Notes: generated by a model from the sequence alone, not told the origin. Shown: positions 1-7,962, counted from the stretch's first letter. The stretch is DNA of 10,218 nucleotides from Actinomycetota bacterium (GCA_002731665.1 PCCJ01000080.1:1-10218), one strand, 5' to 3'. Made by a program: numbers and translations.

Positions 1-210
1 AATGAAAAACTAGACGCTATAAGCGACCAGCTAAGGACAATTTCTGATGATCTAGCCGATATCGCAATTGAAGCACTCCGCGAGGCTATCGATGATAAGG
101 AATTCTCGGGGAAACGTCCTGAGGTTGAAAGACGCGTCACGAGAGCAAGAAGAGCCGTCGACAAAGCTGCCGGTATTTTAAATGAATCGCCAGGGCCGTC
201 CAGCCCATAG
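1..210 (+). CDS. C-terminal end of an unidentified plus-strand protein (5' truncated by window edge)
   Basis: Frame 1 is open from the first base to a TAG stop at 208-210, giving 69 residues. The reading is highly charged and looks helical throughout: it begins NEKLDAISDQL and continues through alternating acidic and basic stretches to a Pro/Ser-rich tail, GPSSP. A central arginine-rich patch (ERRVTRARRAVDKAA) suggests an amphipathic helix. I do not recognise the family. No transmembrane or catalytic motif is visible in this piece. The gene converges on fbiC, with only 30 bases between the two stop codons. The coding call rests on the uninterrupted frame, the plausible composition and the tidy fit against the neighbour. 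The true length and start lie outside the window. Confidence 0.6.
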   Translation, partial: NEKLDAISDQLRTISDDLADIAIEALREAIDDKEFSGKRPEVERRVTRARRAVDKAAGILNESPGPSSP

Positions 211-240
211 CCATCGCCCTCAATAATTAGCCATTGAATT

Positions 241-2718
241 TCAGACGCTATCTCCTAAAGCATTTACCGGAATTAGTTTACGATCTGTTGGATTATCGGC
301 TGTTAGAGTTGACTCACTTATTACCTGTGGGGCGCCATCGGCTTGACCGTAACCCGTGGTCCGTTGTCTGAGTTTTCGACCTATTGGCTCGACAATTGCC
401 CTAAAGTCACTCTCCACTAGACCTTGACCATGTTGAGCGCCAGCGGCCCGACTAATGTTTTCATCCATAAGAGTTCCGCCGAGATCGTTAGCGCCTGCGT
501 TTAGAATCTGTTTTGCGCCAGAAGGCCCGAGTTTCACCCATGAAATCTGAATATTGTCGATTAAACCTGCATATGCTATGCGACCCACAGAATGCATGAG
601 GAGAGTTTCCCTGAATGTAGGACCACGCCTTGCTTGTTTTTGGAGATAAATTGGGCTGGCCATGTGAACAAACGGTAAAGGGACCCACTCTGTGAACCCA
701 CCGGTTCGCTTTTGTAGATCACGCGTGCGGGTTATGTGGTTGGCCCAATGGATGGGGTTCTCGATGGATCCAAACATAATCGTAATATTTGAGTGCAACC
801 CAACAGAATGAGCCGCTTCGTGGCACTCAAGCCATTCATCTGTTGAAATTTTATCAGGGCAAAGAATCGTTCGTACATCGTCATCGAGTACCTCAGCAGC
901 TGTACCTGGGAGCGATTTTAGTCCCGCTTCCTTTAGCCGTATCAAATACTCAACTAGAGACTCGCCGAGTCTCTTTGCTCCCTCGATGACCTCGAGAGCT
1001 GTAAAGCCGTGGAGGTGCATATCCGGTACAACGTCATGAATTGCCTTACACACATCAATGTAATAGTCGCCGTCAAAGCTCGGGTGAATGCCACCTTGTA
1101 ACGTGACTTCGGTTGCACCAAGTTTGGCTGCTTCTATCACTCGTTCTTGAATATCTTGAAGAGTTAACATGTAGGGCGTGCCGCGAAGGTTTAAGGACAA
1201 AGGGCCTTTAGAGAATCCACAAAACCGACATTTGAAGGTGCATACATTGGTGTAATTGATATTTCGGTTATGAACCCACGTTACTTTGTCTCCGACAGCA
1301 TCTTTTCGTAGCTGGTCTGCCACCTCCGCTACTGCCGCAACTTCCGTTCCTCTAGCCTCAAAGAGCTTGACAATCTGGTCACGGCCAACTTCTTGACCTT
1401 TTAAGGCACCATCTAGAATTTCTTTGAGCTCACCGCGAACGTAAGCCTTTCCAGGTATGAGGGTGATAGGTGAATATGATGCTCCTCCTGAGTACCATTG
1501 CGTACTATTCTCGTCAGCTACAAGGACATCAGCGCCAGATCCAGCGTCCTTGTTTTCCATCGTCTTTTCAGGAAGTTGGCTGCCAGGATCGTCTCTAGCT
1601 AGCGACTCTGCATCGCTTCGGTCCATTACTGGAAACTTATTAGAAGGATCTAACCAAGTATCTGCAGCTAGAGCGAACTCAGGATAAATAGTCAGTCGAG
1701 GCGCCAGCACAAAGTGCCTGTCTTCGGTTACTGAGGAGAGTCGTTCTAAATCAGGCCATGGGCGTTCTGGGTTTACGTGGTCTGCCGTTACGGGTGATAC
1801 GCCGCCCCAATCATCGATTCCGGCATCTAACAAGATACCGAAATCATCGGATAAGTTTGGAGGCGCTTGTAGGTGGATATCCATTGGAAGAATTAATCTC
1901 GCCAGCGCAATCGCTTGAAGGTACTGATCTGGTGGGCACGGAGGGCTTTTGTGCATCTTGGTGCCGAGTTTTGGTAAAAAATTCTGGACTATTACTTCTT
2001 GAATATGTCCGTGTCGAATGTGACTGTCCGCAATTGCTTGCAGCGCGATGACTCGATCATCTAGGGATTCGCCAATACCGACTAGGATGCCTGTTGTATA
2101 AGGGATTTGCAGTTTTCCTGCGGACTCAAGCGTGGCTAGCCGTCGTTCGGGGTTCTTGTCAGGCGCACCGATGTGACAGTCTAAATTCGGATTCAATGAC
2201 TCAATCATCATTCCTTGGCTCGGGCTAACCTCTCTTAATGCCCTTAACTCCTCAGGATGTAATGCTCCGGGATTTGCGTGAGGTAGTAATCCTGTTTCAT
2301 TCCTTACTAGCCGACACATATCTGTCAAATAATGAATCGTCGAGTCATAGTTTCTAGCCTTCAACCAATCTCTTGCGATTGGATAACGGAGTTCCGGTCT
2401 TTCACCCAAAGTAAATAGCGCTTCATGGCAGCCTTGTAGCGCTCCCTGCATTGCAATCTCTAATACCTGCTCTGGCTCAAGGTAGGGGTTTTCTAATCGA
2501 GCTGGAGGTTGTGCAAACGTACAGTATCCGCATTTATCTTGGCAAAGCATGGTTAGCGGTATGAAGACTTTTGGACTATAGGTAATGCGAGTGCCAAACT
2601 GCCGATCTCGTTCTGATGCAGCCAGTTTCAGCAGTTCGGCTAACGGCATGCTTGTTAAATCATTTACCGACTCAGGCCGGTGAGGAAAACTCGCTGCACT
2701 AGGTGTTGTAATAGTCAC
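241..2718 (-). CDS. fbiC: FO synthase, fused CofG-CofH radical SAM enzyme (FbiC)
   Basis: This 825-residue cytoplasmic enzyme makes FO (7,8-didemethyl-8-hydroxy-5-deazariboflavin), the chromophore of coenzyme F420, from tyrosine and the flavin precursor 5-amino-6-ribitylamino-uracil. It has two radical SAM halves. The N-terminal CofG-like half carries CQDKCGYC, with cysteines 59, 63 and 66. The C-terminal CofH-like half carries CTFKCRFC, with cysteines 493, 497 and 500, followed by the QGGIHP strand near 541. Both CX3CX2C sets that bind [4Fe-4S] clusters are intact. A variable linker at about 360-410 joins the halves. Length is close to the roughly 850-residue actinobacterial FbiC; methanogens usually have separate cofG and cofH. 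The start is GTG at 2716-2718 and overlaps the TGA of the HxlR gene (GTGA), with only a weak GGTG upstream, so translation is probably coupled. The stop is TGA. Confidence 0.95.
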   Translation of the reverse strand: MTITTPSAASFPHRPESVNDLTSMPLAELLKLAASERDRQFGTRITYSPKVFIPLTMLCQDKCGYCTFAQPPARLENPYLEPEQVLEIAMQGALQGCHEALFTLGERPELRYPIARDWLKARNYDSTIHYLTDMCRLVRNETGLLPHANPGALHPEELRALREVSPSQGMMIESLNPNLDCHIGAPDKNPERRLATLESAGKLQIPYTTGILVGIGESLDDRVIALQAIADSHIRHGHIQEVIVQNFLPKLGTKMHKSPPCPPDQYLQAIALARLILPMDIHLQAPPNLSDDFGILLDAGIDDWGGVSPVTADHVNPERPWPDLERLSSVTEDRHFVLAPRLTIYPEFALAADTWLDPSNKFPVMDRSDAESLARDDPGSQLPEKTMENKDAGSGADVLVADENSTQWYSGGASYSPITLIPGKAYVRGELKEILDGALKGQEVGRDQIVKLFEARGTEVAAVAEVADQLRKDAVGDKVTWVHNRNINYTNVCTFKCRFCGFSKGPLSLNLRGTPYMLTLQDIQERVIEAAKLGATEVTLQGGIHPSFDGDYYIDVCKAIHDVVPDMHLHGFTALEVIEGAKRLGESLVEYLIRLKEAGLKSLPGTAAEVLDDDVRTILCPDKISTDEWLECHEAAHSVGLHSNITIMFGSIENPIHWANHITRTRDLQKRTGGFTEWVPLPFVHMASPIYLQKQARRGPTFRETLLMHSVGRIAYAGLIDNIQISWVKLGPSGAKQILNAGANDLGGTLMDENISRAAGAQHGQGLVESDFRAIVEPIGRKLRQRTTGYGQADGAPQVISESTLTADNPTDRKLIPVNALGDSV

Positions 2719-3224
2719 TGATTGTTCACCGCTTTTGAGTTATTGAATTTCGTTTGTCCAGGACCTGGGCGACTTCGAATTTCAGACGGGTAGATGTTCT
2801 CTTCGCAAGATGGGCATCTCGTTGTTTGTTCTAAGGGTGTTCCGCACTCGCTGTGAATTAAAACAGTCGGAGGCGCGTCATCGCTGCACCAACGGTCGCC
2901 CCACTTCATTAGAGCAACCAGGCTGGGCGACAAATCTCTCCCTTTTTCGGTGAGTGTGTATTCATATCTCACGGGAGCTGCCTGATACGGAATCTTTTCT
3001 AAAATATCTGCGGCAACTAGTTTGTTTAGTCGACTTGTAAGTAAATTTTTTGCGATTCCTAGGTTCTCGTGGAGCTGACTGAACCTGCGAACGCCGCGAA
3101 AAATGTCCCTCAGTATCAGCAATAGCCAACGGTCACCGACTAGGTCAAGAGTCTGCTGTATCGAACAGCGATCAACGGAGCTCCGGTAATCAATCGAACC
3201 TTTATAATCTTGATCCCCACTCAT
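2715..3224 (-). CDS. HxlR-family winged-helix transcriptional regulator with C-terminal zinc-ribbon-like tail
   Basis: The core (DRCSIQQTLDLVGDRW, then RRFSQL, LTSRLNKL and YEYTLTEKG) is a typical HxlR/MarR-like winged helix, a DNA-binding dimer in known members. The cysteine in DRCSI (residue 20 from the ATG) sits where redox-sensing HxlR proteins such as YodB and HypR carry their conserved N-terminal Cys. The C-terminus adds HSEC and CPSC, an HxxC-x9-CxxC arrangement that could bind zinc. I start the gene at ATG 3222-3224 (169 residues). An in-frame TTG at 3234-3236 would add four residues (173), but it overlaps a candidate -10 box and neither start has a Shine-Dalgarno sequence. The stop overlaps the fbiC start by four bases, so the two are almost certainly one transcript. 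Control of fbiC, itself or other redox genes is inference. Confidence 0.88.
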   Translation of the reverse strand: MSGDQDYKGSIDYRSSVDRCSIQQTLDLVGDRWLLLILRDIFRGVRRFSQLHENLGIAKNLLTSRLNKLVAADILEKIPYQAAPVRYEYTLTEKGRDLSPSLVALMKWGDRWCSDDAPPTVLIHSECGTPLEQTTRCPSCEENIYPSEIRSRPGPGQTKFNNSKAVNNQ

Positions 3225-3232
3225 CACAATTG

Positions 3233-3261
3233 ACAATAGAGGAGTGAGTTTCGTTTTGCAA
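3233..3261 (-). promoter_or_regulatory. Candidate promoter for hxlR-fbiC, probably leaderless
   Basis: Read on the minus strand, TTGCAA (3256-3261) and TATTGT (3233-3238) are separated by exactly 17 bases. Each matches the sigma-70-type consensus at four of six positions, and the -10 fits the actinobacterial TANNNT form. The -10 ends eight bases before ATG 3222-3224, so transcription would begin at or next to the start codon. That agrees with the absence of a Shine-Dalgarno sequence. It also gives hxlR-fbiC a promoter separate from the tkt-tal genes upstream. The call is from inspection only. Confidence 0.45.
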
Positions 3262-3284
3262 CTAACTAACTCAAGATTTAGTCG

Positions 3285-4406
3285 CTATTGATTCTCTGCT
3301 TTAGCCTCAAGGCTGGTAAGTAAATCATGAAAGGCTTTAGTAAAAGAAGCGACGCCCTCATTTTCTAGTTTTTGGGCAACATCATCAAGATCAATACCCA
3401 TCGTCTGCACGCGGTCAAGTTTCTCTTGGGCATCTTCGACAGATGTATCGATGGTTCTGGCGACCGAACCAACCCTTAGGAAGTCATCAATGGTGTTGTC
3501 AGGCATCGTGTTGACGGAATCAGGGCCGATTAGCTCGTCAACATAAAGCGTAGTTGGGTACGACGGATTCTTGGTGCTGGTTGACGCCCATAGTGGTCTT
3601 TGGGCATTGGCACCGAAACTGGCTAGCTTTTCCCACCGAGGGCCACTAAACGCAGTCTGAAACTTCGAGTACGCAACTTTCGCTTGCGAAACCGCAGCGT
3701 AGCCGCGCAAGTTCAGAGCATCTGGTGAATTAATCGCAGAAAGCCTCGCGTCTATTTCAGTATCCGTACGACTAATAAAAAATGACGCGACACTGGATAT
3801 GTTTTCTAGACTTGCGGCCCCATTATCAAGAGCATCTTCTAGTCCGCTGATGTACGCCTCAGCGACCTTCTGATACCTAGCCACCGAAAATATCAAGGTA
3901 ACATTCACTGATTTTCCTAAGGCAGTCATTTTTCGTATGGATGGTAATCCAGCCTCTGTCCCGGGGATCTTCACCATCAAGTTAGGTCTGTCAATCTTAT
4001 TTGAAAGGTCTAACGCTGCTGTAGTCGTAGCTTTTGTATCGTGTGCTAAGGAAGGGTCAACTTCAACCGACACAAATCCATCTTTGCCATGTGAGTTATC
4101 GTAAATTTCTTGCAGCACATCGAGAGCGCCGTTAATATCTGTAGTTACTAACTCCCAGTAGGCATCTTTCACGCTTAGGCCTTCGGCCATTAACGCAAAA
4201 AATTGCTGGTCATAGTCAGCGCTGCCTTCAATGGCCTTTTGGAAAATAGATGGGTTAGAGGTCACTCCGCGGATACCTCGATCAACCCAGCTTTGGAGTT
4301 CTCCGTTAGTGAGCCAGTCTCGTCTAAGGTTATCCAGCCATGGGCTTTGACCTTGCAGACTGAAGAGTTCCTGGAGCCGATTATCGTCTTGATTCTGCTT
4401 GGTCAT
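3285..4406 (-). CDS. tal: Transaldolase (actinobacterial/cyanobacterial long type)
   Basis: This 373-residue cytoplasmic enzyme of the non-oxidative pentose phosphate pathway moves a dihydroxyacetone unit from sedoheptulose-7-phosphate to glyceraldehyde-3-phosphate. The N-terminal SPWLDNLRRDWL (residues 21-32, with D25 a candidate for the catalytic Asp) and GVTSNPSIF (47-55) are family signatures. NLMVKIPGTEAG (142-153) contains the Schiff-base lysine K146, and NVTLIFS follows as the next barrel strand. Length agrees with the roughly 360-380-residue actinobacterial form rather than the short fructose-6-phosphate-aldolase type. The ATG start lies 19 bases after the transketolase stop, so the two are very likely co-transcribed. 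No strong Shine-Dalgarno sequence is visible, only GAG about ten bases upstream. The stop is TAG. No lesions were seen. Confidence 0.95.
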   Translation of the reverse strand: MTKQNQDDNRLQELFSLQGQSPWLDNLRRDWLTNGELQSWVDRGIRGVTSNPSIFQKAIEGSADYDQQFFALMAEGLSVKDAYWELVTTDINGALDVLQEIYDNSHGKDGFVSVEVDPSLAHDTKATTTAALDLSNKIDRPNLMVKIPGTEAGLPSIRKMTALGKSVNVTLIFSVARYQKVAEAYISGLEDALDNGAASLENISSVASFFISRTDTEIDARLSAINSPDALNLRGYAAVSQAKVAYSKFQTAFSGPRWEKLASFGANAQRPLWASTSTKNPSYPTTLYVDELIGPDSVNTMPDNTIDDFLRVGSVARTIDTSVEDAQEKLDRVQTMGIDLDDVAQKLENEGVASFTKAFHDLLTSLEAKAENQ

Positions 4407-4425
4407 GTTGCAACTCAGTATTTCT

Positions 4426-6378
4426 CTAGAGGAGTAAGGAACGCGCTACTGATTCGACGTTTGCCGCAGTGAAGCCGAACTGTTTCATTGCCACGTCACC
4501 AGGGGCACTGGAACCAAACCGATCTACGGTAACGGTGAGATCTGCGTATCTTTCCCACCCGAGTGAGATACCAGCTTCAACCCCGACGATTGGTACATCT
4601 TCGAGTAAGACTTCATAACGGTAGTCATCAGTTTGTTCTTCGAATAATTCCCAACAGGGCATCGATACGACCCTAGTAGGTACACCATCTTCAGCTAGAG
4701 CGGCAGCAGCCTCTACGCATAGTTGTACCTCGCTTCCGGTGCCGGCAAGGATTACAGCCGGCCTCGGAGCGTCTATTAGCGTGTATGCCCCCATCTCGAC
4801 CTGATTGGCCCTGTTTGTGCCTTCGAGAATTGGTAGGTTCTGCCGAGACAGAATTAGACCAGTAGGTCCGGCACGTGTAGCTGCCACTGCCCATGCTTGA
4901 GATACTTCGTTAGCATCAGCTGGTCGTATCACTGCGAAGTCGGGTATCGCTCGTAGTGAGGCAATCTGCTCTACGGGTTGATGAGTGGGTCCATCTTCGC
5001 CGACTCCAATGGAGTCATGACTCCAGACGAAGGCGACTTTAGCCTTTGAAAGTGCTGCCATTCGAACCGAAGGACGCATGTAGTCGGCAAAAACGAGGAA
5101 TGTGCCAACTACTGGAAATACGCCTCCGTGTAATGCCATTCCATTTGCAATTGAACCCATCGCGTGTTCGCGTACGCCGTAGTAAAGCTTTCGCCCGCCA
5201 GGATTTTCATTAGTTAATGGGCTGCCCACCATATCAGTACCAGTGTTGCCCGTAAGGTCTGCTGAGCCTGCAATTATTGAAGGGAAGTGAGGCTCGATAG
5301 CATCTAGAACTTGCTTATTTGCATTTCTGGTAGCGATTGAACTGCCGGGGTCGAATGAAGGCAAAACGCTTGCTAACGACTCCGGTACTCCGGTATTTAG
5401 AAGTTGGGAGACCCAAATTTTATCATGGGTAGTATTGGCAAGCCGAGATTCCCATTGTGCTCGAAGTGAGGAACCGCGGCTACCTGACGCGAGGTATGCG
5501 TTCATAACTTCTTCAGAAACTGAAAACGACTCCAATGGGTCTAGGCCCATCGCCGTTTTAGCGGCTGCTATTTCATCTGCGGACGTAATAGCGCCATGAG
5601 CAGCGGGTGTATCGACAGCGTTGGGAGCAGGGAACCCTATATGGCTTTGAACAACAATAATCGATGGTCTATTCGTTTCAGCTTTACACCTCTCCAGCGC
5701 CGAGGTTAAACCATCTATATCTTCAGACACATCACCCAACTCTTCGACGTGCCAGCCGTATGACTTAAATCGGGCGGCTGAGTCATCTGAAAAGGCGATA
5801 CCGGTAGGGCCATCAATAGTAATTCGATTATCGTCATAAATTGCTATAAGGCGGTTCAGTCCTTGGTGTCCAGCGAGAGATGCAGCTTCGTGACTGATGC
5901 CCTCCATCAGGTCACCATCGCCGACAATCACGTAGGTGAAATGATCAACCAGCTCGGGTCCAAGCCTTGAGCGGAGGTTTCGCTCTGCGATAGCCATACC
6001 CACGGCATTAGCTAGTCCTTGCCCTAACGGGCCAGTGGTCACCTCAACTCCAGGAGTTATACCAGTCTCGGGGTGTCCCGGAGTTATCGAATTCCACTGA
6101 CGAAATTGTTTTATGTCTTCAAGGGTCAGATCGTAACCAGTTAAGTGCAAGGCGGCATAAAGCAACATGGAAGCATGGCCTGCAGATAGAACCAAACGGT
6201 CTCGATCGAGCCAATGAGGATCCGAAGAATCATATTTGAGGATTTTTGTAAACAGCACGTGTGCAAGTGGAGCTAGAGCCATAGCAGTGCCCGAATGCCC
6301 ACTGTTAGCGTTTTTGACAGCGTCTAGTGCAAGTGCCCTTATCGTGTTTACCTGACGGACCTCAAGATCTGTTTTCAC
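4426..6378 (-). CDS. tkt: Transketolase
   Basis: This 650-residue thiamine-diphosphate enzyme transfers two-carbon ketol units between pentose, tetrose and hexose phosphates. Signatures appear in order: SGHSG (26-30, H28), AGHAS with H68, PGHPETG with H102, and the ThDP motif from GDGDLMEG (153-160) to IYDDN (180-184). H261 lies in AAHGA. GVREHAMG carries E404, the cofactor-activating glutamate, and DSIGVGEDGPTHQP is the pyrimidine-domain substrate signature near 455-467. Length and domain order (PP, Pyr, C-terminal) are complete. The start is GTG 6376-6378. An ATG two bases upstream is out of frame and hits a stop at once, so GTG is preferred, and it has a strong ribosome-binding site. The gene follows the FIST gene by 52 bases and precedes tal by 19. 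A 1-deoxyxylulose-5-phosphate synthase is excluded by the motif set. Confidence 0.97.
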   Translation of the reverse strand: MKTDLEVRQVNTIRALALDAVKNANSGHSGTAMALAPLAHVLFTKILKYDSSDPHWLDRDRLVLSAGHASMLLYAALHLTGYDLTLEDIKQFRQWNSITPGHPETGITPGVEVTTGPLGQGLANAVGMAIAERNLRSRLGPELVDHFTYVIVGDGDLMEGISHEAASLAGHQGLNRLIAIYDDNRITIDGPTGIAFSDDSAARFKSYGWHVEELGDVSEDIDGLTSALERCKAETNRPSIIVVQSHIGFPAPNAVDTPAAHGAITSADEIAAAKTAMGLDPLESFSVSEEVMNAYLASGSRGSSLRAQWESRLANTTHDKIWVSQLLNTGVPESLASVLPSFDPGSSIATRNANKQVLDAIEPHFPSIIAGSADLTGNTGTDMVGSPLTNENPGGRKLYYGVREHAMGSIANGMALHGGVFPVVGTFLVFADYMRPSVRMAALSKAKVAFVWSHDSIGVGEDGPTHQPVEQIASLRAIPDFAVIRPADANEVSQAWAVAATRAGPTGLILSRQNLPILEGTNRANQVEMGAYTLIDAPRPAVILAGTGSEVQLCVEAAAALAEDGVPTRVVSMPCWELFEEQTDDYRYEVLLEDVPIVGVEAGISLGWERYADLTVTVDRFGSSAPGDVAMKQFGFTAANVESVARSLLL

Positions 6379-6382
6379 ATGG

Positions 6383-6390
6383 CCTCCCTT
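6383..6390 (-). promoter_or_regulatory. Ribosome-binding site fixing the GTG start of tkt
   Basis: On the minus strand this reads AAGGGAGG, a near-ideal Shine-Dalgarno sequence. It ends four bases before the GTG at 6376-6378. The nearby ATG (6378-6380) lies in another frame and is followed directly by TGA, so this site supports the GTG initiation codon. Confidence 0.7.
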
Positions 6391-6430
6391 TCGGAGCTTA
6401 GCCCGACCGATGCTACTAGTTGGTGATCTC

Positions 6431-7567
6431 TTAATCGGAAAAAAAAGCTATGGACGCTGTAAATCCATGGAGAAATGAGCGTTGTCCAATCGGGCCAATC
6501 TCGCCAGCGCAAAACATGCCTGCCGAAGCTTCAGCGTTTACGAGGTCCGCAACGAGACGGGAATCATGATCGCTTTCCCCAAAAAGGTTAATTCCTCTTC
6601 CATTACAGGAGAAAACAAGAGCTCCATCTGATTGTCCAATAGGGTTAGTAAGCTCGAGTAGGTCATGCTTAGCAGTTTGCGCGTCGCGAACATGAAACTG
6701 AATGATTGCCCCGACCTCTATTTCGTCTCCAATAACTAGGTGTCCAGTCTCCTGATCGGCCCCGAGAACCGCTCTGATGAGAAAGTCACCTCGACCGAAA
6801 TCTAGCTGATTTTCATTAATGACTCGGCCAATGTGCAGCCCTGTGTTAACGAGATTTTTCTCGGACTCACTCAACGAATTGAAAAGATGGCGCAGGCGAG
6901 TGAGAGCGGTTTGATTTCCTAAGGATTCGATTACGTTTGCTTTGGAGCCGGTTACCGTAAAAGGGTCACCAATTGGCCGACACCCTTGCGAAACAATAGG
7001 TTTTATGTTCGTCATCCCAGAAACGAGTAAACCGACAGCGCCACTTTCATGTATATCATCGTCAACAATTAAACAACTGTGACCTAAAGCGGGCCGTCCT
7101 GAAGTAAGACCTCCAATAATCTGCAAAGCTGGATGAGATGTTTCCCATAGCTCCAAAGCCTTGGTGATTGGGAAACTCAATGGGTCGGCGAGCAGAATCA
7201 GAGTGTGGGCTTCGGTGTACGGTAAGCCTTCGAGAAGTAGTTCACCGTCAGTAGAGCTAAGAGCGTGGGCACGAAAACTTGTTATGTCTCCAATACAGTT
7301 ACCCGCCCAGAGACACATGGCCTGCCCATTTTCGATTTCACGCGATCCTGCAATTATGGAATCGTTGATTGTGCCTATTAAAGACTTTGGTTTCAAAAGT
7401 TTTTGGATCGTGCTAACTATGTTTGAGGCATCTGCTCTGAATTTCTCGGGTAAAAAAACTACAGCAACGTCGGGATCTATACCAACACGCTCAAGCATTT
7501 CCCCAATTATTTCTCCGATAGCAAACGCGGCATCAGAATGTTGAGAAAAAGCACTGTGGTACGGCAT
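6431..7567 (-). CDS. FIST N/FIST C domain protein, predicted small-ligand sensor
   Basis: The 378 residues match the layout of stand-alone FIST proteins. An N-terminal FIST_N region (about 25-200) includes the IIGGLTSG turn at 150-157. A FIST_C region follows (about 215-360), with GALVFSCNGRG (315-325), NLFG, and the closing AGMFCAGEIGPIG (349-361) and HGFTAS. FIST domains are known as predicted sensory domains that bind small molecules, proposed to be amino acids; the ligand here is unknown. No signal peptide, membrane helix, kinase, cyclase or response-regulator domain is attached, so any output must come from a partner. The ATG start overlaps the TAA of the 129-aa gene by one base (TAATG), which implies coupled expression, and tkt lies 52 bases downstream. 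Small FIST-only proteins are common in actinobacteria; the biochemical role is unproven. Confidence 0.88.
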   Translation of the reverse strand: MPYHSAFSQHSDAAFAIGEIIGEMLERVGIDPDVAVVFLPEKFRADASNIVSTIQKLLKPKSLIGTINDSIIAGSREIENGQAMCLWAGNCIGDITSFRAHALSSTDGELLLEGLPYTEAHTLILLADPLSFPITKALELWETSHPALQIIGGLTSGRPALGHSCLIVDDDIHESGAVGLLVSGMTNIKPIVSQGCRPIGDPFTVTGSKANVIESLGNQTALTRLRHLFNSLSESEKNLVNTGLHIGRVINENQLDFGRGDFLIRAVLGADQETGHLVIGDEIEVGAIIQFHVRDAQTAKHDLLELTNPIGQSDGALVFSCNGRGINLFGESDHDSRLVADLVNAEASAGMFCAGEIGPIGQRSFLHGFTASIAFFSD

Positions 7568-7956
7568 TAACCAGCGAATGGCTCTGTAACGGTGAGCGGT
7601 ACAAAAGCTACAGGCCCCTTATCGATTCGACAGTGAGCCTCAATCTTTGACGGCTCTTTAAGATCGAGTTCGGCTTGCACTAAGTTGTAACCAAACTTTC
7701 CAGGCTCAACCGTAATCGGTTGGACGTTCCTGGCTACTTGTTCATCTGCGCAATGAAATGTGACTTCTAGAGCAGCCAAGCCAGAATGATCTGCTGGGCA
7801 TTTGATCAACACCAGGAGGTGCGGCGTCAACTTAATAGGAAACGGACTGGGCGCTGCTATCGAGAAGTAGACGCCATTTAGGTCCAGGCGAGCTGAACCA
7901 CCTTCGGCTTGGCGCATTTCAAAATTTTCAACGAATAATGCTGAGATAATCTCCAC
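7567..7956 (-). CDS. 129-aa protein of unknown function paired with the FIST protein
   Basis: I do not recognise this protein with confidence. It has no signal peptide or membrane helix. It is rich in alternating hydrophobic residues with Pro and Gly turns (for example PFPIKLTPHLLVLIKCP around 38-54, and a final VAFVPLTVTEPF), which suggests an all-beta sandwich. The N-terminus (EIISALFVENFEMR) followed by a glycine-containing turn and a strand recalls small actinobacterial DUF6941-like proteins, but that link is only an impression. The start is GTG 7954-7956. No Shine-Dalgarno sequence precedes it, and a TANNNT box sits six bases upstream, so the message may be leaderless. The stop overlaps the FIST start as TAATG, so the two proteins probably work together or are made in fixed proportion. 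It is the first gene of the minus-strand block. Confidence 0.72.
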   Translation of the reverse strand: MEIISALFVENFEMRQAEGGSARLDLNGVYFSIAAPSPFPIKLTPHLLVLIKCPADHSGLAALEVTFHCADEQVARNVQPITVEPGKFGYNLVQAELDLKEPSKIEAHCRIDKGPVAFVPLTVTEPFAG

Positions 7957-7962
7957 AAAGGC

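Noticed and set aside
192..220. AGGGC (192-196) and GCCCT (216-220) as a terminator between the convergent genes
   Set aside because: The stem is only five bases with a 19-base loop, and no T tract follows on either strand.
3260..3271. Tandem AACT repeat (three copies) before the HxlR gene
   Set aside because: Three copies of a four-base unit in AT-rich intergenic sequence are expected by chance; no larger repeat surrounds it.
4424..4431. Palindrome CTCTAGAG at the end of tkt
   Set aside because: It is explained by the last leucine codons and TAG stop, is only eight bases long, and has no partner elsewhere that I saw.
4203..4472. Open plus-strand frame of 89 codons across the tkt-tal junction
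   Set aside because: It is antisense to two clear enzyme genes, and the encoded sequence shows no family features.
7161..7544. Open plus-strand frame of 127 codons inside the FIST gene
   Set aside because: It lies antisense to a well-supported FIST gene, has serine-rich shadow composition and no ribosome-binding site or recognisable motif.
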